Origin: Brevibacillus centrosporus
Lineage (GTDB): Bacteria; Bacillota; Bacilli; Brevibacillales; Brevibacillaceae
Length of the DNA stretch: 64,000 nt
Reading direction: 5' to 3'
NCBI RefSeq assembly: GCF_003710815.1
Contig: NZ_RHHP01000016.1
Span: 1 to 64,000 of the forward strand
Positions 36,317-44,551 of this stretch are shown one piece after another (the stretch's first letter is position 1; the number at the start of each line of letters is the position of its first letter). The notes under the pieces were generated by a model that was given only the letters and a program-made list of their open reading frames with translations, ran no database searches and was not told where the DNA came from. The translations under genes and the position numbers were made by a program.

Positions 36317-36352
36317 CAAAAAAAGAGCCTAGCGGATAAACTAGGCTCTTTC
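36317..36352 (-). terminator. Terminator after metK
   Basis: Stem AAAGAGCCTAG / CTAGGCTCTTT with an 8-nt loop, then TTTTTTT on the minus strand. Confidence 0.92.
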
Positions 36353-36364
36353 GTCTGTTCCTTC

Positions 36365-37576
36365 TTATTTCACGAGTGCAGCAGCATCTTGCTTCAGTGC
36401 ATCTGCTTTGTCTGTTTGCTCCCAAGGAACATTCAGGTCGTTGCGGCCGAAGTGACCATACGCTGCAGTTTGTTTGTAAATCGGACGACGCAGGTCCAGT
36501 TGCTTAATGATACCAGCAGGACGCAGGTCAAAATGTTTACGAACCAATTTTACCAACTCTTCTTCGGAAACGGTTCCTGTGCCAAAAGTATCGACTGCGA
36601 TCGATACAGGCTGTGCTACCCCAATGGCATAAGCCACTTGAACTTCGCATTTGTCAGCCAGACCTGCAGCTACGATGTTTTTCGCTACATAACGAGCAGC
36701 GTATGCGCCGGAACGGTCCACTTTTGTTGGATCTTTACCGGAGAACGCACCGCCGCCATGACGTGCATAACCGCCGTAGGTATCTACGATGATTTTGCGA
36801 CCAGTCAAACCAGCATCCCCTTGTGGTCCGCCAATTACGAAACGGCCAGTTGGGTTGATGAAGTATTTAGTATCCGCGTCCAGCAATTCAGCAGGAACAA
36901 CAGGCTTGATTACGTGCTCTACGAGGTCTTTCTTGATTTGCTCCAAAGTGGTCTCAGGAGCGTGTTGAGTAGAAATAACGATGGTGTCGATACGAACTGG
37001 CTTGTCACCATCGTATTCAACCGTTACTTGCGTTTTTCCATCTGGACGCAGGTAAGACAGGGTATCGTTTTTGCGTACTTCTGTCAGACGGCGAGCCAGT
37101 TGGTGAGCCATGCTGATTGGCAGTGGCATCAGTTCAGGTGTCTCGTTGCAAGCAAATCCGAACATCAGACCTTGGTCACCAGCACCGATTGCTTCGATTT
37201 CAGCGTCGGACATTTGACCTTCACGTGCTTCCAGAGCTTGGTCAACACCAAGAGCAATATCAGCAGACTGTTCGCCGATTGCAGTAATTACACCGCAAGT
37301 ATCAGCGTCAAAACCAAATTTCGCACGATCGTAGCCAATGCCGCGAATGGTTTCGCGAACCAGCTTTTGAATGTCTACGTAGGTGTTTGTGGTGATTTCA
37401 CCAGCAACCAGTACGAGACCTGTTGTTACGGATGTTTCGCAAGCGACACGAGCGTTTGGATCCTTGGACAGGATCGCATCCAAGATGGAATCGGAAATTT
37501 GGTCACAAATTTTATCCGGATGTCCTTCGGTTACGGATTCAGATGTGAACAGACGACGACCTTTTTGCAAAGCCAT
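36365..37576 (-). CDS. metK: S-adenosylmethionine synthetase
   Basis: 403-residue enzyme making SAM from methionine and [22 protein letters not shown] (residues 10-28), [10 protein letters not shown] (about 125-134) and [22 protein letters not shown] (about 270-291) are the family signatures. It stands alone behind a SAM-I riboswitch with terminator, so it is switched off when SAM is plentiful. Confidence 0.97.
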   Translation of the reverse strand: MALQKGRRLFTSESVTEGHPDKICDQISDSILDAILSKDPNARVACETSVTTGLVLVAGEITTNTYVDIQKLVRETIRGIGYDRAKFGFDADTCGVITAIGEQSADIALGVDQALEAREGQMSDAEIEAIGAGDQGLMFGFACNETPELMPLPISMAHQLARRLTEVRKNDTLSYLRPDGKTQVTVEYDGDKPVRIDTIVISTQHAPETTLEQIKKDLVEHVIKPVVPAELLDADTKYFINPTGRFVIGGPQGDAGLTGRKIIVDTYGGYARHGGGAFSGKDPTKVDRSGAYAARYVAKNIVAAGLADKCEVQVAYAIGVAQPVSIAVDTFGTGTVSEEELVKLVRKHFDLRPAGIIKQLDLRRPIYKQTAAYGHFGRNDLNVPWEQTDKADALKQDAAALVK

Positions 37577-37649
37577 GAGAAAATACCTCCTTTGACCTCA
37601 TACAAATAGTGTGGTAGCCGAGTCAGGATTTTATCGACGTAAACGCAAT

Positions 37650-37812
37650 AAAAAAACCTTTTCCAACAAGTCGGAGGAAAAGGTTTGAGCGCTTTATGCT
37701 TCCTTCATCCTCTTATCGGCCAGAACAGATGTCCGTTCTGCTGGTTAGCACCGCTCTTTCGTCGGTTGCCGGGCTTCATAGGGCCAGTCCCTCCGCCTGC
37801 TCTGGATAAGAG
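37650..37812 (-). ncRNA. SAM-I riboswitch (S-box) with terminator
   Basis: On the minus strand the aptamer (37812-37709) shows CTTATCCAGAG, GGAGGGACTGGCCC, GAAGCCCGGCAACC, GGTGCTAACC and the closing GATAAGAG, all hallmark S-box elements. The terminator follows at 37686-37650, stem AACCTTTTCC / GGAAAAGGTT plus T-run. It controls metK. Confidence 0.97.
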
Positions 37813-37829
37813 TATCCATTACGGATTAT

Positions 37830-37858
37830 AGAATAATTGTTTTTCTCTATGGTGTCAA
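37830..37858 (-). promoter_or_regulatory. metK leader promoter
   Basis: Minus strand TTGACA (37858-37853), 17 nt, TATTCT (37835-37830), placing the start near 37823, about 11 nt before the S-box. Confidence 0.65.
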
Positions 37859-37865
37859 TAGACTT

Positions 37866-38312
37866 TTATCGGAGTGTATATTTCCCTCGAACCATCACGT
37901 GAGAAATCCCATCGTAACCAGGTGCGAGACGCAATCCGCGGTTGTCAGAACGGGCAATCAGAAGCAGGTGATTCGTACCGACCACAGCTCCACCGCGAAG
38001 GTCTACACCCGCTGTCAGGTCAGTCAGACCATCTCCATTGTTGCCCGCTACAGCTTGTACTTTTCCTGTACGAACAATAAATTCTGTGCCTTCAAAGCCG
38101 TACAGCGTCTGTCCAGGATTTACCTCAACGACTGTCAGCGTACTGCCTCCACCGCCGGCTGCCTGAATTTGCTGGTCGACGTAGCTTTTGGTAACCACAG
38201 GATCGTCTACAGAACCGGGTACGCCTCCCACGCCATCTGCCATCGCCTGAGAGGCAAATATTGCTGTTCCCCCAATCGCAGCTGCGAGCAGGCCTTTTGT
38301 GACTGGTTTCAT
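37866..38312 (-). CDS. Small secreted protein of unknown function
   Basis: 148 residues with a signal peptide (KPVTKGLLAAAIGGTAIFA, cleavage likely after AMA near residue 25). Mature start DGVGGVPGSVDDPVVTKSYVDQQI, a glycine run and a compact C-terminal part (NPGQTLYGFEGTEFIVRTGK; DLRGGAVVGTNHLLLIARSD). No catalytic motif is recognised. GGGGAGG precedes the ATG and the subtilase-SLH gene ends 27 nt upstream, so the two are probably co-transcribed; it may be a partner on the cell wall. Confidence 0.75.
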   Translation of the reverse strand: MKPVTKGLLAAAIGGTAIFASQAMADGVGGVPGSVDDPVVTKSYVDQQIQAAGGGGSTLTVVEVNPGQTLYGFEGTEFIVRTGKVQAVAGNNGDGLTDLTAGVDLRGGAVVGTNHLLLIARSDNRGLRLAPGYDGISHVMVRGKYTLR

Positions 38313-38339
38313 CCTTATTATCCTCCCCAGATTTTGCGG

Positions 38340-40904
38340 TTAAAATTTATAAGCTTTTGTAATCAATACCACAACCTCTGCCCGAGTGGCAATACCCTGT
38401 GGCTTGAACGTGGAACCATAACCGTTTAACCAATTGCGTGAAGTCAATGCCTCAATGGCTGGGGAAGCCCAGTGACTGGTCGGTACATCCCGATAGCTGG
38501 ACGTGCTGCGTTTGTACAGCAGTACATTGTGCGCACGGGCAATCATGGAAGCCATCTCTGCACGGGTTATCGGCTGATCGGGCTTCATCTGCTTGTTCGG
38601 ATAGCCTTTCATGATTCCTACCTGATAAGCGATGCCCATGTTGTTATACGCCCAGTGCTTTTTCGGCAGATCACGGAAGGTCGTTTTACCCGTATAAGAG
38701 GAAGCTACTGGCAACCCATCCGAACGCATGGCCGAAATCAGCATTGTCGCAAACTGCGCGCGTGTCACAGCCTGATTTGGTTTGAACGTCGCGTCTCCAA
38801 AGCCTTTGACTATCCCACGATTGCTCAGGCGGACGATCTCAGAACGGGCCCAGTGGCTGGAAATGTCTCGATACCCACCGACCAGCACCTGCTGGTTCAC
38901 GGTTAAACGGTAAGCATCGTATTTGAACGGAACGCCACTGTTCAGACGAATGTAATACTTGCCAGGCTGCAAACGCAGTCCGAAAATATCCTTGCCCTGA
39001 TCGGAAAGCTCTGCCACTTCATTCGTGGAGGCCAATGCATAATTGAAATTATTTGCACTGTACAAGGCGATTCTCACGCCGGATGAGACCGGAATAAAGG
39101 GAGCGCGTACATAGACGTACGACTCTGAACCGACAGTAAATTGGAACCAGTCAGAATCGGTAGTAGTCGGCAGCGTCCCTGTCATGACGGTACCACCCGC
39201 CAGATAGGATGCCTGACGATACGCGTCATTCGGCTCGTTTACATCTTTTTTCACAGGCGTAAAGCTCAAGTCCAGCCTGTATTCGCCATTCACTGCATTT
39301 TGTTCATACTCACTTACACGGAGGAGGTACTTACCAGGAGATACCTCTTTGGATGCATGCTCCGCTGGGTCGTCACGATCACCGTTATCATACAGCGGAT
39401 CCCATGTCGTGCTATTTCCCTGGCCCTGCTTGCCAATCGCAAGTACCGGATCCATACGCTTGTTGTCTGGTGTCACGGTCACATCCAGATGCCCATACTC
39501 ACGGACATAATAGGAGAACCAATCTTGATCTCCCTCGGTGTGGAAGCTTCCGTTCACACTGATCTGGTTGCCTACAAGCGGTCTGGCCGTTCCGCTGGTG
39601 TCATTGCGCTCATTACGGTCCGGATTGATGCTGAATCTACTGGTCAGCACGTAGGAAAAGGCATTTACGCCCCCATTTCGCACGAGCCTGATGTCCATGC
39701 GTCCCGCTTTTGCCGAAACGGTAATCGTATCGCCGTTTCCGATGTAGTGTGTGACCGGCGTCCGATTTTCTGAATAAAAGGTAGCCGCCATCGGGGAAGA
39801 TACAGTCGAATTCACCGATGCCGTAAAGCTGACTCTTCCATCGTACGGAACGTCCATTTTAAACCAGTCGGTGGTGTCGTTCGGACCAAGATTTCCACGT
39901 ATTTGCTGTTCGATCGGAAATGCCTTGGCACGCGACAATACGTTGTTTGGTTCTAAAAAGTCCTGGGACATTGCTGAGGTTACTGCTTTTTCCACGTTGA
40001 GCAATCCGTAGCCCGTCCGCTTGTCCCATCCGCTTTCGCCCAGATTGGTCGCCGTTTGATAAAGCAGCTGCCTCACATCGATAGGCCTTAGCTTGGGATA
40101 ACGGGCCATGATCAAAGCCGCAGCTCCAGCCACTTGAGGTGCAGCAGCAGACGTACCGCTAAAAGAACCGTACGTGCTGCCAAGCTTGGTCGTGTAAACG
40201 TTTAGGCCCGGTGCCATCAAATTCAGCTCTGGCCCTGAGTTCGACTCGTAGATAGGCTCGTTGTTGCTTTTTACTCCCCCTACAGCTATCACAGTTGGAT
40301 AAGCAGCCGGATAAGCAACACGGTTCCCCTCGTTTCCACTCGCTGCAATCAGTACAGCCCCGCTCGCCTCTGCACGGTTAACGGCATTGGTCAGCGCTTT
40401 GGAATAGGACATGCTGCTCACCGACATGAGGATTACCTTGGCTCCTCGGTCCAGCGCAGTATTGATGCCCCTTGCTACGACATCCAAATCAGCGACTGCC
40501 CTGCTGTCCAATACTTTAATCGGCAAAACTTTCGCGTTCCACAAGACACCAGAAACACCGATGCTGTTGTTCCCCTTGGCCGCGAGTACGCCAGTGACTT
40601 CCGTACCATGCCCGTTGTCGTCCTGTGCGGAACGTCCAGCGTTCACAAGATTGATGCCCGGTAACAAATTCCCTTTCAGATCCGGATGATTGTAGTCTGC
40701 ACCAGTATCCAGTACCGCAATAGTAATTGCTGTATTGCTGTTCACTGTTTGCCATGCCTTGTCTGCTCGAATCTGGGTGAGATGCTGCTGGTTATCGTAG
40801 TAGCGATCATTGGAATCAGCGAAAGCAACCATCGGCTTCACATCAACCAGCGTCATCGTGAAGCCTATCGCGAGCGCAAATGCTGCTCGTGTCCATTTCC
40901 TCAT
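38340..40904 (-). CDS. Subtilase (S8) with three SLH domains
   Basis: 854-residue secreted serine protease bound to the cell wall. Signal peptide at residues 1-29; the S8 domain has Asp66 in LDTGAD, His99 in NGHGTEVTG, oxyanion Asn191 in ASGNEG and Ser252 in GTSAAAP. There is no clear I9 propeptide. The middle (about 320-660) holds PPC-like beta domains (FLEPNNVLSRAKAF; RNERNDTSGTARPL; DVNEPNDAYRQASYL). Three SLH repeats follow (HWARSEIVRLSNRGIVKGF; HWAYNNMGIAYQVGIMKGYP; HWASPAIEALTSRNWLNGYG), which bind pyruvylated wall polymer. It lies beside three S-layer assembly genes. Confidence 0.93.
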   Translation of the reverse strand: MRKWTRAAFALAIGFTMTLVDVKPMVAFADSNDRYYDNQQHLTQIRADKAWQTVNSNTAITIAVLDTGADYNHPDLKGNLLPGINLVNAGRSAQDDNGHGTEVTGVLAAKGNNSIGVSGVLWNAKVLPIKVLDSRAVADLDVVARGINTALDRGAKVILMSVSSMSYSKALTNAVNRAEASGAVLIAASGNEGNRVAYPAAYPTVIAVGGVKSNNEPIYESNSGPELNLMAPGLNVYTTKLGSTYGSFSGTSAAAPQVAGAAALIMARYPKLRPIDVRQLLYQTATNLGESGWDKRTGYGLLNVEKAVTSAMSQDFLEPNNVLSRAKAFPIEQQIRGNLGPNDTTDWFKMDVPYDGRVSFTASVNSTVSSPMAATFYSENRTPVTHYIGNGDTITVSAKAGRMDIRLVRNGGVNAFSYVLTSRFSINPDRNERNDTSGTARPLVGNQISVNGSFHTEGDQDWFSYYVREYGHLDVTVTPDNKRMDPVLAIGKQGQGNSTTWDPLYDNGDRDDPAEHASKEVSPGKYLLRVSEYEQNAVNGEYRLDLSFTPVKKDVNEPNDAYRQASYLAGGTVMTGTLPTTTDSDWFQFTVGSESYVYVRAPFIPVSSGVRIALYSANNFNYALASTNEVAELSDQGKDIFGLRLQPGKYYIRLNSGVPFKYDAYRLTVNQQVLVGGYRDISSHWARSEIVRLSNRGIVKGFGDATFKPNQAVTRAQFATMLISAMRSDGLPVASSYTGKTTFRDLPKKHWAYNNMGIAYQVGIMKGYPNKQMKPDQPITRAEMASMIARAHNVLLYKRSTSSYRDVPTSHWASPAIEALTSRNWLNGYGSTFKPQGIATRAEVVVLITKAYKF

Positions 40905-41045
40905 GAAAAACAGTCCTTCCTTCTCTCCCCTGCCGAAGGTGCAGTCTAAAAGGAATTCAGGTATTCTACTTCTTTTCTAAGCATAGCGGAACGAAAGGGA
41001 GACATGCAAGTTCGAATATCCAATATTTGGAATGTTCAACTAGTA

Positions 41046-41080
41046 GAAAAACCCTTTTCACCGTGGGCAAAAAGGGTCTT
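41046..41080 (-). terminator. Terminator after the SLAP genes
   Basis: Stem AGACCCTTTTT / AAAAGGGTT on the minus strand followed by TTTC, directly after the stop of the third SLAP paralogue. Confidence 0.65.
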
Positions 41081-41084
41081 TCCA

Positions 41085-42071
41085 TTATTGCAATAAACCT
41101 TTATTGTTCTCCACTGTCGGATTAACAGCTGGCTGCTTTTTACTTTGACGTGCTTTTGGGATGACGGCTGTCAGCTTGCTCACATCATAATCGTCTTGTT
41201 TAATAGACGTCGAAGGAATATCGAATGCCCACACGCGGTTGCTATTCGCCTCTACCTTCATGTTTGCCAAGGTGTACTGGATACGAGCCACGTTGTTGCC
41301 TTCCTCATCGTTGACGATGATCGGCACTTCCGTGAATTCCAGACGTTTTTCCAAACCGTTGCGGAACGCTACAATCACTCGAAGACCGTCCTCTTCGCCT
41401 TTCGTGATATCGAGCACCTGCAGGTCAACCTGGCCGGCTGCAAGCGGTGAATGTTCCTTTGCCTGCTTCAAGTACTTCTCGTTCTCTTCCTTCGTCAGAC
41501 CTTGAGTCATCTCTTCCACTGCTTTTGGCGCAGCAGGTTTTTGATAAGTCAACGTCAGAGGAACCTCCTGCTCTGGAAGCTTGCTGAATTCGTCCCAGCG
41601 AAACAGGAATTCAAAAGGACGGCTGGTCAAATCGCCAATTGGACCTGCTGGAATCAAGTCAAAGGTCTTCTTCGCGACGACTTCGCCTTCATTCGTAATC
41701 AGCGTCAAAGGCAGCTTTTGCAGCAAGACGCTCCTGTTTGTAGCGTTGCGAATATAGGTCAGCACCAGATAGCCATCATCTGTTACTTGTGTAAAGAAAG
41801 GAACAACTCCAACCTCGTCACGCACCACGGCTGGCAGCTCGTCGTGAATATATTGCAGCAGCTCTGCTTCCGTTTCTTCCAGCCTGTTGTCCCATGGGCC
41901 ATTCATGACCAATTCCAGCTCCGTAGATGGAATGCGGGTGGAGGACTGCTCAGGATTATCAATCCCGGAGATACCCAAATAAAATTCTTTATGCAAATGC
42001 TCGTGAATATCCTCTCGCACTTGCTCCAGACTTTCCTTTGATCCAAACCAATTTTCCAATAACCAACTCAT
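41085..42071 (-). CDS. Accessory Sec S-layer assembly-type (SLAP) protein, third paralogue
   Basis: 328 residues, no signal peptide. It starts MSWLLENWFGSKESLEQ, like its two neighbours. Two SLAP-type repeats are visible, each with a GxVPFFTQV/ VTDDGYLVLTYIRNATNRS strand pair and a (S/N)RxWxFxxP motif near the end. Proteins like this (SlaP of B. anthracis) act with SecA2 to export S-layer proteins; that function is inferred from the family. It is the last of three tandem copies and the most divergent, with an extra basic tail. Confidence 0.78.
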   Translation of the reverse strand: MSWLLENWFGSKESLEQVREDIHEHLHKEFYLGISGIDNPEQSSTRIPSTELELVMNGPWDNRLEETEAELLQYIHDELPAVVRDEVGVVPFFTQVTDDGYLVLTYIRNATNRSVLLQKLPLTLITNEGEVVAKKTFDLIPAGPIGDLTSRPFEFLFRWDEFSKLPEQEVPLTLTYQKPAAPKAVEEMTQGLTKEENEKYLKQAKEHSPLAAGQVDLQVLDITKGEEDGLRVIVAFRNGLEKRLEFTEVPIIVNDEEGNNVARIQYTLANMKVEANSNRVWAFDIPSTSIKQDDYDVSKLTAVIPKARQSKKQPAVNPTVENNKGLLQ

Positions 42072-42115
42072 ATGTCAACCTCCCAAGCCCTGCTGCAGAA
42101 TGAACTTTACTCGTG

Positions 42116-43060
42116 CTACTTTACTTCCAGCACCCATCTGCGCAGGTTCGCATTTGGTTTTTTTACGGCATTCGGCGGGAATACGATAATCCACGGACGG
42201 CTGTGGCCAGGCTTTACTTTGACCGTGCTTGCGTCCACGGAACCCTTCGCTACCACATCTCCATCTTGATCAGAGATGGTTAGCTGAATTTTTTCCGGGT
42301 TATACATTTCTCTCATGCCGTTGCGGAACAGCATGCCTGCAATCAATCTGCCGTCGTTCGCCAGTGTAATATCAAAGCCAGTTACTTGAACGGTGTCAGC
42401 AGGAATAGGCGGCAATGAATGGGTCAATGCTTCCAGCCGATCTTTTTGTCGCTCTGTCATGCGTTTTTCCATCTCTGGATCCAGCTCCAACTGTTTCGGC
42501 CAAACATGCGAGCTTCTCCCCGCCTTCATTACCACCTTCCAGCGCTTGAACGAGAAGTTATCATGCAAGAATGTCTCTTCCGGGAATAACATCTCCCAAG
42601 GGCGGCTGGAACGTGGCGGAATAGCTCCCATTTCAGACAAGTCTACCCTCATACGAGCAAACGGCTTGTCGTCCAAATAAATCGCCATGCGGATATTTTT
42701 GAACCGAACGGGATGATCCAATGAGTTGCGGAAGAACATGGTCACCGTCAATCCATTCGGGCCAGGAATCATACTGAAACCCGTTACGCTGATCATCCCT
42801 TTTACCATATCTGGCAACTCAGCCTGCAGGAAGCGGAGCGTATATTTTTTCTCAGCATCCAGCTCTTGCTCCCATACTGGGTGCAGCGAAAGCTCCGTAT
42901 GCACCTTCGTAACTACTGGAGCTGCATTCGAAGCTACCTCTTTCTCCACATCTGCTTCAGAATCGCTCAATTCGTGAAAATCAATGGCTGCCTCTTCCTG
43001 AAGCTCTTTCTTCAATTGACTTTCGTCTTTCCCAAACCAGTTCTTTAAGAATGAAAACAT
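42116..43060 (-). CDS. Accessory Sec S-layer assembly-type (SLAP) protein, second paralogue
   Basis: 314 residues starting MFSFLKNWFGKDESQLKKE. The two repeats carry MFFRNSLDHPVRFKNI with RSSRPWEMLFPEE, and MLFRNGMREMYNPEKI with HSRPWIIVFPP; this doubled layout is the SLAP family signature. The N-terminal amphipathic MxxFLKNxFG helix may attach it to the membrane. It lies between the first and third paralogues, with gaps of about 100 and 45 nt, so a single transcript is likely. Confidence 0.8.
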   Translation of the reverse strand: MFSFLKNWFGKDESQLKKELQEEAAIDFHELSDSEADVEKEVASNAAPVVTKVHTELSLHPVWEQELDAEKKYTLRFLQAELPDMVKGMISVTGFSMIPGPNGLTVTMFFRNSLDHPVRFKNIRMAIYLDDKPFARMRVDLSEMGAIPPRSSRPWEMLFPEETFLHDNFSFKRWKVVMKAGRSSHVWPKQLELDPEMEKRMTERQKDRLEALTHSLPPIPADTVQVTGFDITLANDGRLIAGMLFRNGMREMYNPEKIQLTISDQDGDVVAKGSVDASTVKVKPGHSRPWIIVFPPNAVKKPNANLRRWVLEVK

Positions 43061-43164
43061 GTGTTACCTCCTCACACGTCCGGACGCGACCGAAACTCTA
43101 CAATAATATCATAACCTTTGGATTGAACCCGAGCAAATCGCACCTTGCCAAACTTAGTCTTTCC

Positions 43165-44097
43165 TTAGCTTTGTGGTACGCTGACTTTCCAACGTGAAAA
43201 ATCAGCATCTTGCTTCTGAATACTTTCTGGCGGAAAGATAAACAGCCATGGTTTACTCGTACTTGCATGAACCGTCAGGCTACCAAGCTCAAACAAACCT
43301 TCCGCTACTTTTTCACCGGTGGCATCATACAGTACCAATGGCAATTTTTCAAAGGATAGCGATTGACTAGAGCCATTACGGATCAAAAGCATGACATTCA
43401 GGGCGCCTGATTCCTCCGTACGAATCTGCATGCTCTGAATATTAACTTCCCCTTCTTTAATGGAAGGAAGACGTTTGGCTAGTTCAATAAGAGAGTTTTT
43501 CTGTTCATCCGACAATGCTTTGATCCATGACTCTTCCAGCTCCAGCTGCTGTGGCAAAACCATCTTTTTCTGTGCCATTTCGAAAGCAATTTTCCAGCTT
43601 ACAAGCAGGACATCCACTTGCAGAAAATGCTCCCTTTCAAATACAAATGACCACGGTCTTGCAGATCGCGGCGGAATCTCACCTATTTCAGCCAAGTCAA
43701 ATTTCTGGCGCGTAAACAACTGTTGATCTCCAAATAATACAACGAGCGTCATTTCATTCAAAGTCATCGGACGATCGGAGCTATTGCGGATAAATGCTGT
43801 CACTTCAACCCCTGCATCATGGGGAACAAGTGAGGTACCCGCGAGCGAAATACTTCCCTCTGCCAAAGGCTCCAGCTCTTGCGCCATAAAAGAGAGCGCA
43901 TATTTCTCCTGTGAACTAAGCTTATCTTCCCACGAGGGATGCAAAGAAAGGGATGTCACAACGCCTGCCGGTGCAGATTGCTTCCCTTGCTGTGAGTGTT
44001 CAGCAGTAGCGGGCAGGATAGACTCTTCCTGAATCTGCTGTCTGACTTCTTCGGATGTGGGAGTATTCCCGAGTAAATTTTTCAAGAAGGATAACAT
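43165..44097 (-). CDS. Accessory Sec S-layer assembly-type (SLAP) protein, first paralogue
   Basis: 310 residues starting MLSFLKNLLGNTPTSEEVRQ. The two SLAP repeats show AFIRNSSDRPMTLNEM with RSARPWSFVFERE, and LLIRNGSSQSLSFEKL with TSKPWLFIFPPES. It is first in the three-gene run and has its own promoter. No secA2 or slaQ gene is adjacent, unlike in B. anthracis, so either the partner is elsewhere or these proteins act in another route. Confidence 0.8.
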   Translation of the reverse strand: MLSFLKNLLGNTPTSEEVRQQIQEESILPATAEHSQQGKQSAPAGVVTSLSLHPSWEDKLSSQEKYALSFMAQELEPLAEGSISLAGTSLVPHDAGVEVTAFIRNSSDRPMTLNEMTLVVLFGDQQLFTRQKFDLAEIGEIPPRSARPWSFVFEREHFLQVDVLLVSWKIAFEMAQKKMVLPQQLELEESWIKALSDEQKNSLIELAKRLPSIKEGEVNIQSMQIRTEESGALNVMLLIRNGSSQSLSFEKLPLVLYDATGEKVAEGLFELGSLTVHASTSKPWLFIFPPESIQKQDADFSRWKVSVPQS

Positions 44098-44149
44098 AAC
44101 GTCTCTCCCAACTTTTCTCTACCTCTATATAGAGTTCTGTTCGTCATTC

Positions 44150-44177
44150 ACTATAGCACAGTGCCAACCTTTTGCAA
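44150..44177 (-). promoter_or_regulatory. Promoter of the SLAP run
   Basis: Minus strand TTGCAA (44177-44172), 16 nt, TATAGT (44155-44150). An imperfect inverted repeat GCCAAC / GTTGGC surrounds the -35. Confidence 0.55.
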
Positions 44178-44375
44178 CCTCGAAAAGTTGGCATTCTGAC
44201 TCATGAAAGCCTGTTCATTTGCATAGCAGGGACGTCCCTGTGCACTCGCATCCGACCGATGGGTAATATTTGTAAGGATACCCGTAAGCATAGGTGATGT
44301 CAAGGAATGACAGGCAGTGCTTATGGGATATTTCGCATTCAGTAATCATGTATTATTTACCATATAAGCATGAGG

Positions 44376-44470
44376 TTTACATAAATGCTCTCTATTGTTA
44401 AAATAATGATGATAAATGAATTTCTTGGGGATACATATCGCCAGCTGACCTCCTCAGCTGGCCATTTTTT
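44376..44470 (+). ncRNA. Candidate small RNA with CCTCC loop
   Basis: Plus-strand promoter TTTACA (44376-44381), 17 nt, TAAAAT (44399-44404); expected start near 44411. About 30 nt later is a perfect 9-bp hairpin GCCAGCTGA / TCAGCTGGC (44440-44462) followed by TTTTTT (44465-44470). The loop reads CCTCC, complementary to Shine-Dalgarno sequences. The predicted transcript is about 60 nt, lies in a 454-bp gap with no convincing gene, and ends before the convergent subtilase gene. Expression is untested. Confidence 0.5.
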
Positions 44471-44503
44471 ACTCTCTTCCCATTTTCTTTAAAAGATAGG
44501 ACA

Positions 44504-44536
44504 ACCGCCAGACTATTCGCTGTCTGGCGGTTTTTT
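44504..44536 (+). terminator. Second plus-strand terminator near the subtilase end
   Basis: Stem ACCGCCAGAC / GTCTGGCGGT with an 8-nt loop and TTTTTT on the plus strand. On the minus strand it could also stop the convergent subtilase transcript, but no good T-run follows there. Confidence 0.7.
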
Positions 44537-44551
44537 ATGCTTCCTTTGGCT

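Noticed and set aside
35994..36332. 112-codon plus-strand frame between degS and metK
   Set aside because: Weak SD, no motif, and overlap with the metK terminator.
44270..44400. Short plus-strand ORFs before the candidate sRNA
   Set aside because: A 34-codon and a 12-codon frame exist, but the SDs are poor and the sequences show no pattern.
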